This document shows, piece after piece, positions 24,612 through 32,706 of a DNA stretch of 64,000 nucleotides. This stretch comes from Gynuella sp050296195 (lineage in GTDB: Bacteria > Pseudomonadota > Gammaproteobacteria > Pseudomonadales > Natronospirillaceae). A program made the position numbers and the translations under genes. The stretch lies in the NCBI RefSeq assembly GCF_050296195.1, contig NZ_JBNKRB010000036.1; one strand, given 5' to 3'. The notes under the pieces are model-generated. The model had not been told where the DNA came from and did not search any database. It was given only the letters and a program-made list of their open reading frames with translations. Numbering within the stretch: position 1 is the stretch's first letter; every line of letters begins with the position of its first letter.

Positions 24612-26016
24612 TTTCCTAACCGAATCGTTCCTGCTCGACACCGATACCGCCGAATTCCTTTATCATGATGTGGCAAAAGATATGCCCATCATTGACTACC
24701 ACTGTCACCTGCCAGCGCATGAAATTGCCGATAACATCCGCTTTCGCAACCTGACCGAAATATGGCTGGGCGGTGATCACTATAAATGGCGTGCACTGCG
24801 CACCAACGGCATTGACGAGGCCAAAATCACCGGTAATGCATCCGACCGGGATAAATTTCAGGCCTTTGCCGAGACAGTTCCCTATACGCTGGGAAACCCT
24901 ATCTATCACTGGACTCACCTGGAAATGCGCCGCCCGTTCGGCATAACCGATGTTGAACTGAATGGTGATACCGCCGAGTCCGTTTGGCAACGGGCCAATG
25001 AATTGCTGACCCAGGATAACTTCCGCGCACGCGGCATTATGGAGCAGATGAACGTGCGTATGGTGGGCACCACTGACGATCCCATTGATGACCTGAGCGC
25101 TCACCGGAAAATTGCTGAAGACGGTTTTGCCATCAAGGTACTGCCGAGCTGGCGTCCGGACCGCTGTTTCCTGATGCAGGCAGAAGACTATACGACCTAC
25201 ATCGAAACACTATCCAATGTCAGCGGTACAGATATCAGCAGCTTCCAATCGCTCTGTCAGGCGCTTGATCAGCGCCTTGAACATTTTGCCAGCCATGGCT
25301 GCTGTGTGGCGGATCATGGCCTTGACAATATGGTTTACGGTGAAGCAACCGAAGCAGAACTCGACCGCATCCTGCAGGCCCGTCTGGCCGGCCAAAAACC
25401 CAATGCCGACCAACAGGCTGCCTTCCAGGCCGCAGTACTGGTGTATCTGGGCAAACGCTACCATCAACTGGGCTGGGCGCAGCAATACCACATTGGTGCA
25501 CTGCGCAACAACAACGGTGCCATGTTCGCTTCTCTGGGTGCCAATACCGGTTTCGATTCCATCAATGACCGCCCTTATGCTGAAGCGCTGTCACGTCTGC
25601 TGGATGCCCAGGCAATCAGTGGACAACTGCCAAGAACCATCCTTTATTGTCTGAATCCTAGTGATAACGAAATGCTGGCAACCATGTGCGGCAACTTCCA
25701 GGGCGACAAAACGGTGGGAAAAGTGCAGTTTGGATCCGGCTGGTGGTTCAATGACCAGAAAGACGGCATGGAGCGCCAGCTGCAGCAACTCGCCCAACTG
25801 GGACTACTGAGCCGCTTTGTTGGCATGCTGACGGACTCGCGCAGCTTTTTGTCGTACACCCGGCACGAATACTTCCGGCGCATCCTCTGCCGTATGTTGG
25901 GGCATTGGGTCAGAGACGGCGAAGCACCGAATGATAAAGCCCTGCTGTCCAGAATGGTCAGCGATATCTGCTTCCACAACGCCAACCGTTACTTCAATCT
26001 GGATATTTCCATTTGA
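24604..26016 (+). CDS. uxaC: Uronate isomerase UxaC
   Basis: A 470-residue amidohydrolase-fold enzyme with the opening ESFLLDTDTAEFLYHDVAKD and the metal-binding YHCHLPAHEIADN. FRARGIMEQMNVRMVGTTDD and WRPDRC are family segments, and the C-terminal MLTDSRSFLSYTRHEYFRR is the UxaC signature. It converts D-glucuronate to D-fructuronate (and galacturonate to tagaturonate), the first step of the pathway in this operon. ATG 24604 with GGAG upstream starts inside the uxuB 3' end. A strong hairpin follows the stop. Confidence 0.96.
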   Translation: MSNFLTESFLLDTDTAEFLYHDVAKDMPIIDYHCHLPAHEIADNIRFRNLTEIWLGGDHYKWRALRTNGIDEAKITGNASDRDKFQAFAETVPYTLGNPIYHWTHLEMRRPFGITDVELNGDTAESVWQRANELLTQDNFRARGIMEQMNVRMVGTTDDPIDDLSAHRKIAEDGFAIKVLPSWRPDRCFLMQAEDYTTYIETLSNVSGTDISSFQSLCQALDQRLEHFASHGCCVADHGLDNMVYGEATEAELDRILQARLAGQKPNADQQAAFQAAVLVYLGKRYHQLGWAQQYHIGALRNNNGAMFASLGANTGFDSINDRPYAEALSRLLDAQAISGQLPRTILYCLNPSDNEMLATMCGNFQGDKTVGKVQFGSGWWFNDQKDGMERQLQQLAQLGLLSRFVGMLTDSRSFLSYTRHEYFRRILCRMLGHWVRDGEAPNDKALLSRMVSDICFHNANRYFNLDISI

Positions 26017-26023
26017 TACTGAA

Positions 26024-26045
26024 GGGCTGTGCAGGCGCACAGCCC
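26024..26045. terminator. Hairpin between convergent uxaC and tetR genes
   Basis: Perfect 9-bp stem GGGCTGTGC (26024-26032) and GCACAGCCC (26037-26045) with a 4-base loop, in the 32-bp gap between the two stop codons. No strong T run follows on either strand, so termination efficiency is uncertain. Confidence 0.55.
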
Positions 26046-26048
26046 GAC

Positions 26049-26705
26049 TCATACCTGACTGATACCACACCCCTTCAGAACCAGCCGGGTTAACAACTCG
26101 ATACCGGCTTCAAAATCATCATTGCTGAGCTCTTTTTTCTCCAACAGAATACAGCTCTGCACACTGAAATCCGCATAAGCCTGGGTGGACGACCAGAGCA
26201 TAAACAGCAGATGTTCAGGACTGATCGGGTCCATCCATTGTTTGGCAATCCATTCTCTAAATACCTGACAGGTCTGCTGAAACTGTTCTTTGAGTACGGT
26301 TTCCAGCTCCGCTTTCAAATAGGGCGCGCCATGCAGAATTTCCGCTGCGAAGATACGCGAGGCATGTGGGTGCTCCTTGGATTGACGGACTTTCTTGAGA
26401 ATGTAATTTCTGAGCGCTTCGCGCGGGTGTTGCTCGGCATTCATATCCCCCATACTCACCAGCCAGATACTCAGCAGCTTATTCAAAACGCCTTTATAAA
26501 GCGCTTCTTTGCTGCGGAAGTAATACAACACATTGGCTTTAGGCAATCCCGCCTCCTCGGCGATGGCGGAAATCGTGGTACCACTGAAACCGCGTTCACC
26601 AAAAATACGTTCGGCAACCAAAAGGATCTGATCGGAATTGTCTTTGCGAATTTTTGCGAGACTTCTGCGTGGGCGTTTGGGTTTTGTCTGCGTGGTTGAA
26701 TTCAT
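26049..26705 (-). CDS. TetR-family regulator, RutR-like
   Basis: A 218-residue regulator. The N-terminal HTH is ILLVAERIFGERGFSGTTIS followed by AIAEEAGLPKANVLYYFRSK, the YYF signature of TetR proteins; the C-terminal domain (HPHASRIFAAEILHGAPYL and LLFMLWSSTQAYADF) has the wording of the RutR C-terminal family. RutR senses uracil or thymine and controls pyrimidine catabolism; here the divergent neighbours are preT and preA, and a TGACC palindrome lies between them. That makes this the probable regulator of preTA. ATG 26705 is chosen over the upstream frame extension because the TetR domain begins there and AGG precedes it. Confidence 0.88.
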   Translation of the reverse strand: MNSTTQTKPKRPRRSLAKIRKDNSDQILLVAERIFGERGFSGTTISAIAEEAGLPKANVLYYFRSKEALYKGVLNKLLSIWLVSMGDMNAEQHPREALRNYILKKVRQSKEHPHASRIFAAEILHGAPYLKAELETVLKEQFQQTCQVFREWIAKQWMDPISPEHLLFMLWSSTQAYADFSVQSCILLEKKELSNDDFEAGIELLTRLVLKGCGISQV

Positions 26706-26892
26706 AGCCTGCCTGAAAAATAACAGTGTCTGCACATGGAACGTTCTATGATGCCTGAAAAGAGTGCAAAGAACTCTGTTCCAAAGCAAAATTTTTCCCT
26801 CCCATAATGAATCAATGCAAAAAACCGTCCTATCTGACTGCAATTGTTTTTCCTTTTATTTCAGACAGTTATCACATCAGACACACAACTCC

Positions 26893-26906
26893 TGACCGTA
26901 CGGTCA
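26893..26906. promoter_or_regulatory. RutR-like operator palindrome
   Basis: TGACCGTACGGTCA is a perfect 14-bp palindrome between the divergent tetR and preT genes. It keeps the TGACC-GGTCA arms of the RutR consensus TTGACCANNTGGTCAA. It lies 87 bp upstream of the preT start codon. Confidence 0.65.
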
Positions 26907-26911
26907 AATCA

Positions 26912-26927
26912 TGGCACATTGAATGCT
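26912..26927 (+). promoter_or_regulatory. Candidate sigma-54 promoter of preT
   Basis: TGGCACATTGAATGCT carries the GG (26913-26914) and GC (26925-26926) elements separated by exactly ten bases and differs from the consensus TGGCAC-N5-TTGCT at one position. It lies 66 nt upstream of preT and 5 bp after the RutR-like palindrome. Sigma-54 control would link pyrimidine degradation to nitrogen supply; no activator site was identified. Confidence 0.45.
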
Positions 26928-26992
26928 AACTCCCATACAGGGCCGGCGCTCCGGCCATCCCCCGACATTAAGCATCTGGAGACAACCGAGAG

Positions 26993-28369
26993 ATGACCAC
27001 TTCCCACACCGCAAGACCAACGGCCGAGACGCCTTCATTGGACACCCACTTATCGCCACCGTCACTGGACACCCTATTCAGTGACCTTCAGCCACCGCTG
27101 ACCGAACGCCAGGCCACGATAGAAAGTGCCCGTTGCCTTTATTGCTACGACGCCCCCTGCATCAAGGCCTGCCCAACGGGTATCAACATCCCCAGTTTTA
27201 TCGCCAGCCTTCATACCGGTAACGTGGAGGGTGCAGCCCAGACTATTCTGGAAAGCAATATCATGGGCGGCAGCTGCGCCCGTGTCTGTCCAACAGAAAT
27301 TCTGTGCGAACAATCCTGCGTGCGTAACAAAGAGGACGAATGCGCTCCCGTACTCATTGGCCTGCTGCAACGCTACGCCACCGATCACGCCTCCTTCCAT
27401 GGACACCCATTTAAACGTGCTGAGGCCAGCGGCAAAAAGATCGCTGTCATTGGCGCGGGTCCGGCCGGACTCAGCTGCGCCCACAGACTGGCCATGTTAG
27501 GACACGAGATTGAAATATTTGAAGCCGAAGACAAAGCCGGCGGGCTGAATGAATATGGCATCGCCCGATATAAGCTGACTGACAATTACGCGCAGCAGGA
27601 GGTGGACTTTATCCTGGGCATCGGTGGTATCAGCGTACATACCGGCAAGGCACTGGGACGGGATATTTTGCTGGATACGCTGGTCACCGAATTTGATGCG
27701 GTATTTCTGGCCATCGGCTTACAGGCAACGCGACAACTGCAACTCGACCATGAACACAATACTGCGGTTATGGATGCTGTCGACTATATCAAAACTCTGC
27801 GTCAGGCCACCGATCTCAGCGAGTTATCCGTGCCTCAAAGCGCGGTTGTCATTGGGGCCGGCAATACTGCTATCGATATCGCTTGCCAGTTGAAACGACT
27901 CGGGGCAGAAGAAGTGACTTTGGTATATCGCCGTGGCGAACAAGACATGGGTGCAACCCACCATGAACAACAGATTGCCAAACAACATCAAGTTCACATT
28001 CGCACCTGGAGCCGGCCGGAAAGTATCCACATTGATGAAAATGGCCATTTGACCGGCATGACCTTCCGTCGCACCGAACTGCACCAGAATCATTTAGTGG
28101 ACACCCATATCAATTATCAGATTGGCTGCGAGGCGATCTTCAAAGCTGTAGGGCAGACACTCTCTCTGCCTGATACAAATGATGCCGAACTGCCGGTCAT
28201 ACAGAGCGGCAGAATCCATGTTGATGAGCACTTTAAGACCAGCATGGACAAGGTTTTCGCTGGGGGAGACTGCACCGGAATCGGGCAGGATCTGACTGTG
28301 GAAGCGGTTCAGCAAGGTAAATTGGCCGCTTTGGCGATTCATCAATCCTTATGCCAGCAAACAGCATAA
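26993..28369 (+). CDS. preT: NAD-dependent dihydropyrimidine dehydrogenase subunit PreT
   Basis: A 458-residue flavoprotein that passes electrons from NAD(P)H to PreA for reduction of uracil and thymine. The N-terminal cysteine-rich region (CLYCYDAPCIKACPTGINIP and SCARVCPTEILCEQSC) binds 4Fe-4S clusters. A FAD Rossmann motif VIGAGPAGLSCAHRLAMLG lies near residue 145, a second nucleotide-binding motif VIGAGNTAIDIACQLKRLG near 285, and the C-terminal FAD segment is VFAGGDCTGIGQDLTVEAVQ. The first 25 residues are a low-complexity extension with a PSLDT repeat. GGAGAC precedes the ATG. Three GGACACCCA words occur inside the gene. Confidence 0.93.
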   Translation: MTTSHTARPTAETPSLDTHLSPPSLDTLFSDLQPPLTERQATIESARCLYCYDAPCIKACPTGINIPSFIASLHTGNVEGAAQTILESNIMGGSCARVCPTEILCEQSCVRNKEDECAPVLIGLLQRYATDHASFHGHPFKRAEASGKKIAVIGAGPAGLSCAHRLAMLGHEIEIFEAEDKAGGLNEYGIARYKLTDNYAQQEVDFILGIGGISVHTGKALGRDILLDTLVTEFDAVFLAIGLQATRQLQLDHEHNTAVMDAVDYIKTLRQATDLSELSVPQSAVVIGAGNTAIDIACQLKRLGAEEVTLVYRRGEQDMGATHHEQQIAKQHQVHIRTWSRPESIHIDENGHLTGMTFRRTELHQNHLVDTHINYQIGCEAIFKAVGQTLSLPDTNDAELPVIQSGRIHVDEHFKTSMDKVFAGGDCTGIGQDLTVEAVQQGKLAALAIHQSLCQQTA

Positions 28370-28390
28370 ACAACACTCAGGAGTATTCTC

Positions 28391-29665
28391 ATGGCCGACT
28401 TATCGACTGAATTCGCAGGCATTAAATCCCCCAACCCTTTCTGGCTGGCCTCTGCCCCGCCGACTGATAAACAATATAACGTCGAACGAGCGTTCGAAGC
28501 TGGCTGGGGCGGCGTGGTGTGGAAAACCCTCGGCGAGGACCCGGCAGCCGTCAACGTTTCTTCACGTTATTCCGCCACCTATGATGGCTTTGGTAGCGTC
28601 GCCGGTTTCAATAACATCGAACTCATTACTGATCGTACACTGGAAGTAAATCTTCGAGAAATAGAAGCGGTGAAAAAGAGCTGGCCGGACCGGGCCCTGG
28701 TGGTTTCATTGATGGTACCGTGCGAAGAAGAATCCTGGAAAAAAATCGTCAAACAGGTTGAACAGACCGGCGCCGACGGCCTGGAATTGAACTTCGGCTG
28801 TCCTCATGGCATGCCAGAACGAGGCATGGGGGCGGCCGTTGGACAGGTGCCGGAATACGTCGAAATGGTGACCCGCTGGTGCAAGCAACACAGCACATTA
28901 CCAGTGATCGTGAAACTAACTCCCAATATTACTGATATTCGGTTTTCCGCCCGTGCAGCTCATCAAGGTAATGCTGATGCCGTATCTCTGATCAACACCA
29001 TCAACTCCATTACAAGCATCGACCTGGACAACATGGTGGCCCGACCCATCGTCGACGGTAAAAGCACGCACGGTGGTTATTGCGGACCGGCGGTTAAACC
29101 TATTGCCCTGAACATGGTCAGCGAAATTGCACGTGATCCGGAAACCAAAGGACTACCTATTTCCGGTATCGGCGGCATCAATAACTGGCGCGATGCTGCT
29201 GAATTTATTTCTCTCGGGGCGGGCTGTGTTCAGGTGTGTACGGCTGCAATGATATATGGCTTTCGTATCGTCAGCGAAATGAAAGACGGCCTGAGTCGTT
29301 GGATGGACAGCAAAGGCTATGAAAAACTAACTGATTTTCAAGGACTGGCCATCGCTAATACCACTGATTGGAAATATCTGAACATGAACTACAAAGTGGT
29401 AGCCAGTATCGACGATGAAAAATGTATCGGCTGTGGCCGCTGCTACATCGGCTGCGAGGACACCTCTCATCAAGCCATAAAAGCCGTTGCCCAAGCCGAT
29501 GGCAGCAACAAATTTGAAATCATTGATGCTGAGTGTGTGGGCTGCAATCTATGTCAGATCACCTGTCCGGTAGAAAACTGCATCACTATGGTCAAACAGG
29601 ACAGTGACAAACCATACATGAATTGGACTCAAGATCCTCGCAATCCATACCGCGATGCCAGCTGA
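28391..29665 (+). CDS. preA: NAD-dependent dihydropyrimidine dehydrogenase subunit PreA
   Basis: A 424-residue catalytic subunit with an FMN-binding TIM barrel of the dihydroorotate dehydrogenase type: NPFWLASAPPTD, GLELNFGCPHGMPERGMGAA (with the reactive-loop region), VIVKLTPNITDI and SGIGGINNW. The C-terminal ferredoxin domain holds two CxxCxxC motifs, CIGCGRCYIGCE and CVGCNLCQITCPVENC. With PreT it reduces uracil and thymine to dihydropyrimidines. It starts 21 bases after preT with GGAG. Genes for dihydropyrimidinase and beta-ureidopropionase are not in the window. Confidence 0.95.
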   Translation: MADLSTEFAGIKSPNPFWLASAPPTDKQYNVERAFEAGWGGVVWKTLGEDPAAVNVSSRYSATYDGFGSVAGFNNIELITDRTLEVNLREIEAVKKSWPDRALVVSLMVPCEEESWKKIVKQVEQTGADGLELNFGCPHGMPERGMGAAVGQVPEYVEMVTRWCKQHSTLPVIVKLTPNITDIRFSARAAHQGNADAVSLINTINSITSIDLDNMVARPIVDGKSTHGGYCGPAVKPIALNMVSEIARDPETKGLPISGIGGINNWRDAAEFISLGAGCVQVCTAAMIYGFRIVSEMKDGLSRWMDSKGYEKLTDFQGLAIANTTDWKYLNMNYKVVASIDDEKCIGCGRCYIGCEDTSHQAIKAVAQADGSNKFEIIDAECVGCNLCQITCPVENCITMVKQDSDKPYMNWTQDPRNPYRDAS

Positions 29666-29682
29666 TCATCTCAGGAAACAGC

Positions 29683-29703
29683 GGCAGACCTGGCTGGTCT
29701 GCC
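29683..29703 (+). terminator. Hairpin downstream of preA
   Basis: Arms GGCAGACC (29683-29690) and GGTCTGCC (29696-29703) form a perfect 8-bp stem with a 5-base loop 18 nt beyond the preA stop. The following sequence is only mildly T-rich. Confidence 0.5.
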
Positions 29704-29725
29704 TCTACGATTCTCAAGAGTTAGT

Positions 29726-30044
29726 AGTTAAGCGGACACCCACCGTAACAATTAATTTTATGGGACACCCAAATCAGGAGTTAGCAACGGTTTCAGGGAC
29801 ATCCATATAAAAGAGGTAGAGACGACGTTATTTAGCAGACACCCAATTCGGTCAATTGGATTAACGTTCACCATTTTTTGCATTAGTTAAGCGGACACCC
29901 ACCGTATCAATTAATTTTATGGGACACCCAAATCAGGAGTTAGCAACGGTTTCAGGGACATCCATATAAAAGAGGTAGAGACCGACGTTATTTAGCAGAC
30001 ACCCAATTCGGTCAATTGGATTAACGTTCACCATTTTTTGCATT
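29726..30044. repeat. 159/160-bp tandem duplication carrying GGACACCC-type motifs
   Basis: Two near-identical copies lie head to tail (29726-29884 and 29885-30044), differing by single bases such as GTAACAATT/GTATCAATT and one inserted C. Each copy contains four related words: GCGGACACCCACC, GGGACACCCAAAT, GGGACATCCATAT and GCAGACACCCAAT. The same word in the opposite orientation (TGGGTGTCC) fills the array on the other side of the transposase gene, so the two clusters flank it as inverted repeats. No gene is seen from 29666 to 30197. Confidence 0.9.
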
Positions 30045-30197
30045 GAACAACTAAAAACGGTTCAAACAGAACCATTAAGATGCTAATAAAATGGAAAATA
30101 TGAACTGATAATAGGAAATTGAAATCTATGAGCGAATTAAAAACACACCAAATTCCTTGCGGGAATCAAGTATTCTTTTTTTGATAGATTTTAATGA

Positions 30198-31166
30198 TTA
30201 ACCTGCCAACAAATTGGGGGGCATTCGATTCAGGCTGAAACAGTCTTTAATTCTTTCAAATGATGACTTTTGACCGGCAAAACATTTGAACTGTTTTTCA
30301 AAACGCTGAGTCAAACGATGCCATTGAGCCTCCGAGATATCCAGGCGCGCAAGTATCGGTGGCTGTTGGTTGTCAATGTAGCCCAGTTTGTCTTCCCGCA
30401 TGGCTCGCCCGGTCCAATCCATCAGTTCCAGATAGTCTTTGAGCAGAAAAGGCAGGCCTTCTTCCGGCATCTTTTGTTTGATATGAGTGACAAACGGCAT
30501 GAGCTCACTCGGTTGCTGACTGTTGTTCTGGATGGATTGGATGCGTCTGTGGATCGAGGTGTGATCCGAACTTTCTGGCGTGGGTGCAATGTTGACACGG
30601 ATGGGGTTGAGGTCGACATAGGCCATGCAAGCTATTAACGCTTTTTCATCTAACAAGGCCTGGGATTTAAAGCGACCTTCCCAGAAACGGCCGGTACACT
30701 GATCTTCCTGATTGGCTCGCCGGGCAATCCCTTCGTTCAATACAGCCATGAAACGACTGATGGAGGTTAATGTTTCGCGCCATTGTTCTGCCTGCAAGAC
30801 AAGAATCTTCTGTTCCGCAGGAGACAAACGATCACCATTGAGATATCGGTGACTCAAGGGAACACCTTTGTAGAGACGATGCCATCGGGTAATGACCTCT
30901 TCTATCGACCACTGTGCACCTTGCCTGAGATTCACATGAAGTACCACATGTACGTGGTTGGTCATAACGGCATAGGCACAGATATCAATGGCGAAAATCT
31001 CACCCAACCACAAAAGACGGTCTTCGACCCATTGGCGGCGGTGCTCATAGCTGATTTGAGTGAGTGGATCGAAACCACAGAGAAAGGCCCGCCGGACACA
31101 ACGGGAGATACAATGATAGTAAGAGGTGGCATCGAGTGATATTTGTGATTTCCTTGATCGGGCCAT
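30198..31166 (-). CDS. REP-associated tyrosine transposase (RAYT, Y1/IS200-like)
   Basis: A 322-residue Y1 single-strand transposase. The N-terminal MARSRKSQISLDATSYYHCI is typical of the family, the HUH metal-binding motif is TNHVHVVLHV (His71, His73) and the conserved AYVDLNPIRVNIAPTPE with WEGRFKSQALLDEKAL follows. RAYT proteins bind and cut REP hairpin repeats as single-stranded DNA. Here the gene is flanked by inversely oriented clusters of a GGACACCCA motif, as expected for a REP/RAYT cassette. The frame looks complete, so it may be active. The C-terminal extension of about 100 residues beyond the Y1 core is common in long RAYT forms. Confidence 0.9.
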   Translation of the reverse strand: MARSRKSQISLDATSYYHCISRCVRRAFLCGFDPLTQISYEHRRQWVEDRLLWLGEIFAIDICAYAVMTNHVHVVLHVNLRQGAQWSIEEVITRWHRLYKGVPLSHRYLNGDRLSPAEQKILVLQAEQWRETLTSISRFMAVLNEGIARRANQEDQCTGRFWEGRFKSQALLDEKALIACMAYVDLNPIRVNIAPTPESSDHTSIHRRIQSIQNNSQQPSELMPFVTHIKQKMPEEGLPFLLKDYLELMDWTGRAMREDKLGYIDNQQPPILARLDISEAQWHRLTQRFEKQFKCFAGQKSSFERIKDCFSLNRMPPNLLAG

Positions 31167-31236
31167 GGCTCCATCCTGATAAATATACAGTATCGAATAA
31201 TGCCCTTCTTGGAATTCAGAATCAAGGTTAAATAAT

Positions 31237-31418
31237 GTGGGTGTCCCCTATAACCATAACTAAGTGGGTGTCCCCTATAACCCTATCCCTATAACTAAGT
31301 GGGTGTCCCCTATCCCCAATGTGGGTGTCCCCTATCCCCCTATAACTAAGTGGGTGTCCCCTATCCCTATAACTAAGTGGGTGTCCCCTATCCCCATAGC
31401 TAAGTGGGTGTCCCCTAT
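31237..31418 (-). repeat. Seven-copy GTGGGTGTCCCCTAT repeat array
   Basis: The 15-base unit occurs at 31237, 31264, 31299, 31321, 31350, 31377 and 31404, with spacings of 27, 35, 22, 29, 27 and 27 bases. Linkers are variants of AACTAAG and CCC. The core is the reverse complement of the GGACACCC words on the far side of the transposase gene. Each unit has few internal complementary bases, so a hairpin would need pairing between units or with the inverse cluster. Confidence 0.9.
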
Positions 31419-31995
31419 AACCTTGTGATATCGCGGATGTTGCCTGGGGTAGTGGTCAGGCTATGAATCACCCCAAGTGCACTGTCTATTCTGATATGTC
31501 ATTTCATACCAAATGCCACTTATTGTCCTTCATGGTCTGGTGCATCTCTGGATCCCGTTCCTTGTCTCGGCTTTTGGCAGAGGTTGGTGCAGCGATAATC
31601 GTGGCATCCATGATAGTGTTTTCCTTGAACGTCAGCTCCTTTTTAACAAGGGCAGGTTAATGCGATTAAAGATCTTTTGACCTAAAGGCAGGTTGTTCAG
31701 ACAGATGGCGAAACTTCAGGATAATGGTCTCATCTGGAACGGTATCTACAGTGATGCCTGCAAACCAACGCATGGATTCGGAAAGAGTCTTCCTCCCCGG
31801 GATCACACAGGCTATAAAACAATTGCGTGCAATGAATCCGGAGCATGCTGGATAAGGGGAACGGTTTGAGGGATTTGGCGTAATAACGCTGGATAGGCTT
31901 TTCCATGTCATTCCAGGGTAATATGTGTCGATCTCAGTCAGAACCTTTTCACGCTGGGCCTGTTTGCATTTCGCCTGGCCTTTCCCTCTGAACAA
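31419..31995 (-). pseudogene. Broken IS5-family transposase
   Basis: On the minus strand fragments of an IS5-type DDE transposase appear in different frames: MRWFAGITVDTVPDETIILK followed by FRHLSEQ in one, TIMDATIIAAPTSAKSRDKE followed by RDPEMHQTMKDNKWH in another, then FGMK and, after a stop, HIRIDSALGVIHSLTTTPGN. Several frameshifts and an in-frame stop disrupt it, and the C-terminal part is missing: homology ends where the GTGGGTGTCC array begins at 31418. It is a dead insertion-sequence remnant. Terminal inverted repeats were not found. Confidence 0.85.
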
Positions 31996-32197
31996 CTGGG
32001 TTGGAACATCATGCGTTTCCCTATGGATCGATTATGGCCGGATTACCTCATATTGTGGGTATTTTTCAGAGTTGCCTTAAATTCCTATAGCCGTGAACGG
32101 GAAAGCAGATTGTCATCGATATTGTTGCACAGCCAACGAGGATATGTTCGTGTATGCCACTGGTACATTCATAAAGTTACTATACGTTGGATCAATC

Positions 32198-32539
32198 ATG
32201 AACCACCTGAAAAATGCCCTGACTGACAAACTTGAAACGATGTTTGGCGTGCAGAACCTACCTTCACCGGTTGCAGGTGGTTCGTCGCTGTTCTTTAATG
32301 GTATTGAGTTTGCCCACTTTCATAATGATTTTGAACTTGATTTAAAGTTAACCAGGAAGATTATTTCACAGCAGCAGCTCAGACACCCGACCAACTCAAA
32401 ATTTCATCCCAAACGGTCGATGAACTCTCAATGGATAGAGTTGAAATATGAAAACCTTGAGGATGTTGACAGAGTGGTTGAACTGGTAAAGCTGGCCATA
32501 CGACAGCTGCCAGGTAGTCCTCCTCGCACCCGAAAGTAA
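32198..32539 (+). CDS. DUF5519 (luciferase-domain) family protein
   Basis: A 113-residue soluble protein. The core SSLFFNGIEFAHFHNDFELD followed by LKLTRKII is the pattern of the small DUF5519 proteins, sometimes labelled luciferase domain because of similarity to a plant bioluminescence protein; a real light-emitting role is not implied. The C-terminal half has SQWIELKYENLEDVDRVVEL, a helix that ends the fold. ATG 32198 is chosen because the domain begins there, although the ribosome site is weak; the longer frame from 32093 is unlikely. It sits alone between the IS remnant and a chemoreceptor gene. Confidence 0.65.
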   Translation: MNHLKNALTDKLETMFGVQNLPSPVAGGSSLFFNGIEFAHFHNDFELDLKLTRKIISQQQLRHPTNSKFHPKRSMNSQWIELKYENLEDVDRVVELVKLAIRQLPGSPPRTRK

Positions 32540-32639
32540 ACAAACTCTCCAGCTTTGAGTATCTGTCTATAATTCAAAGGGGCCTCGAAAAAACCTCAGT
32601 GTATTGGCGTAAATGAGGGTGAAAGCGCGGAACTGCCAA

Positions 32640-32653
32640 TGTCCATATGGACA
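32640..32653. promoter_or_regulatory. Perfect 14-bp palindrome downstream of the chemoreceptor gene
   Basis: TGTCCATATGGACA is self-complementary and lies in the 167-bp gap between the convergent DUF5519 and MCP genes. With no loop it is unlikely to be a terminator. It may be a protein site or chance. Confidence 0.3.
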
Positions 32654-32706
32654 ATCCTTTATCAGGCGTGGTGACTGCCCCAGGAACAGGCTGTCGTCGA
32701 CAAGCA

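Noticed and set aside
32198..32539. Light production by the luciferase-domain protein
   Set aside because: The DUF5519 name is historical; no lux genes or substrate pathway are present.
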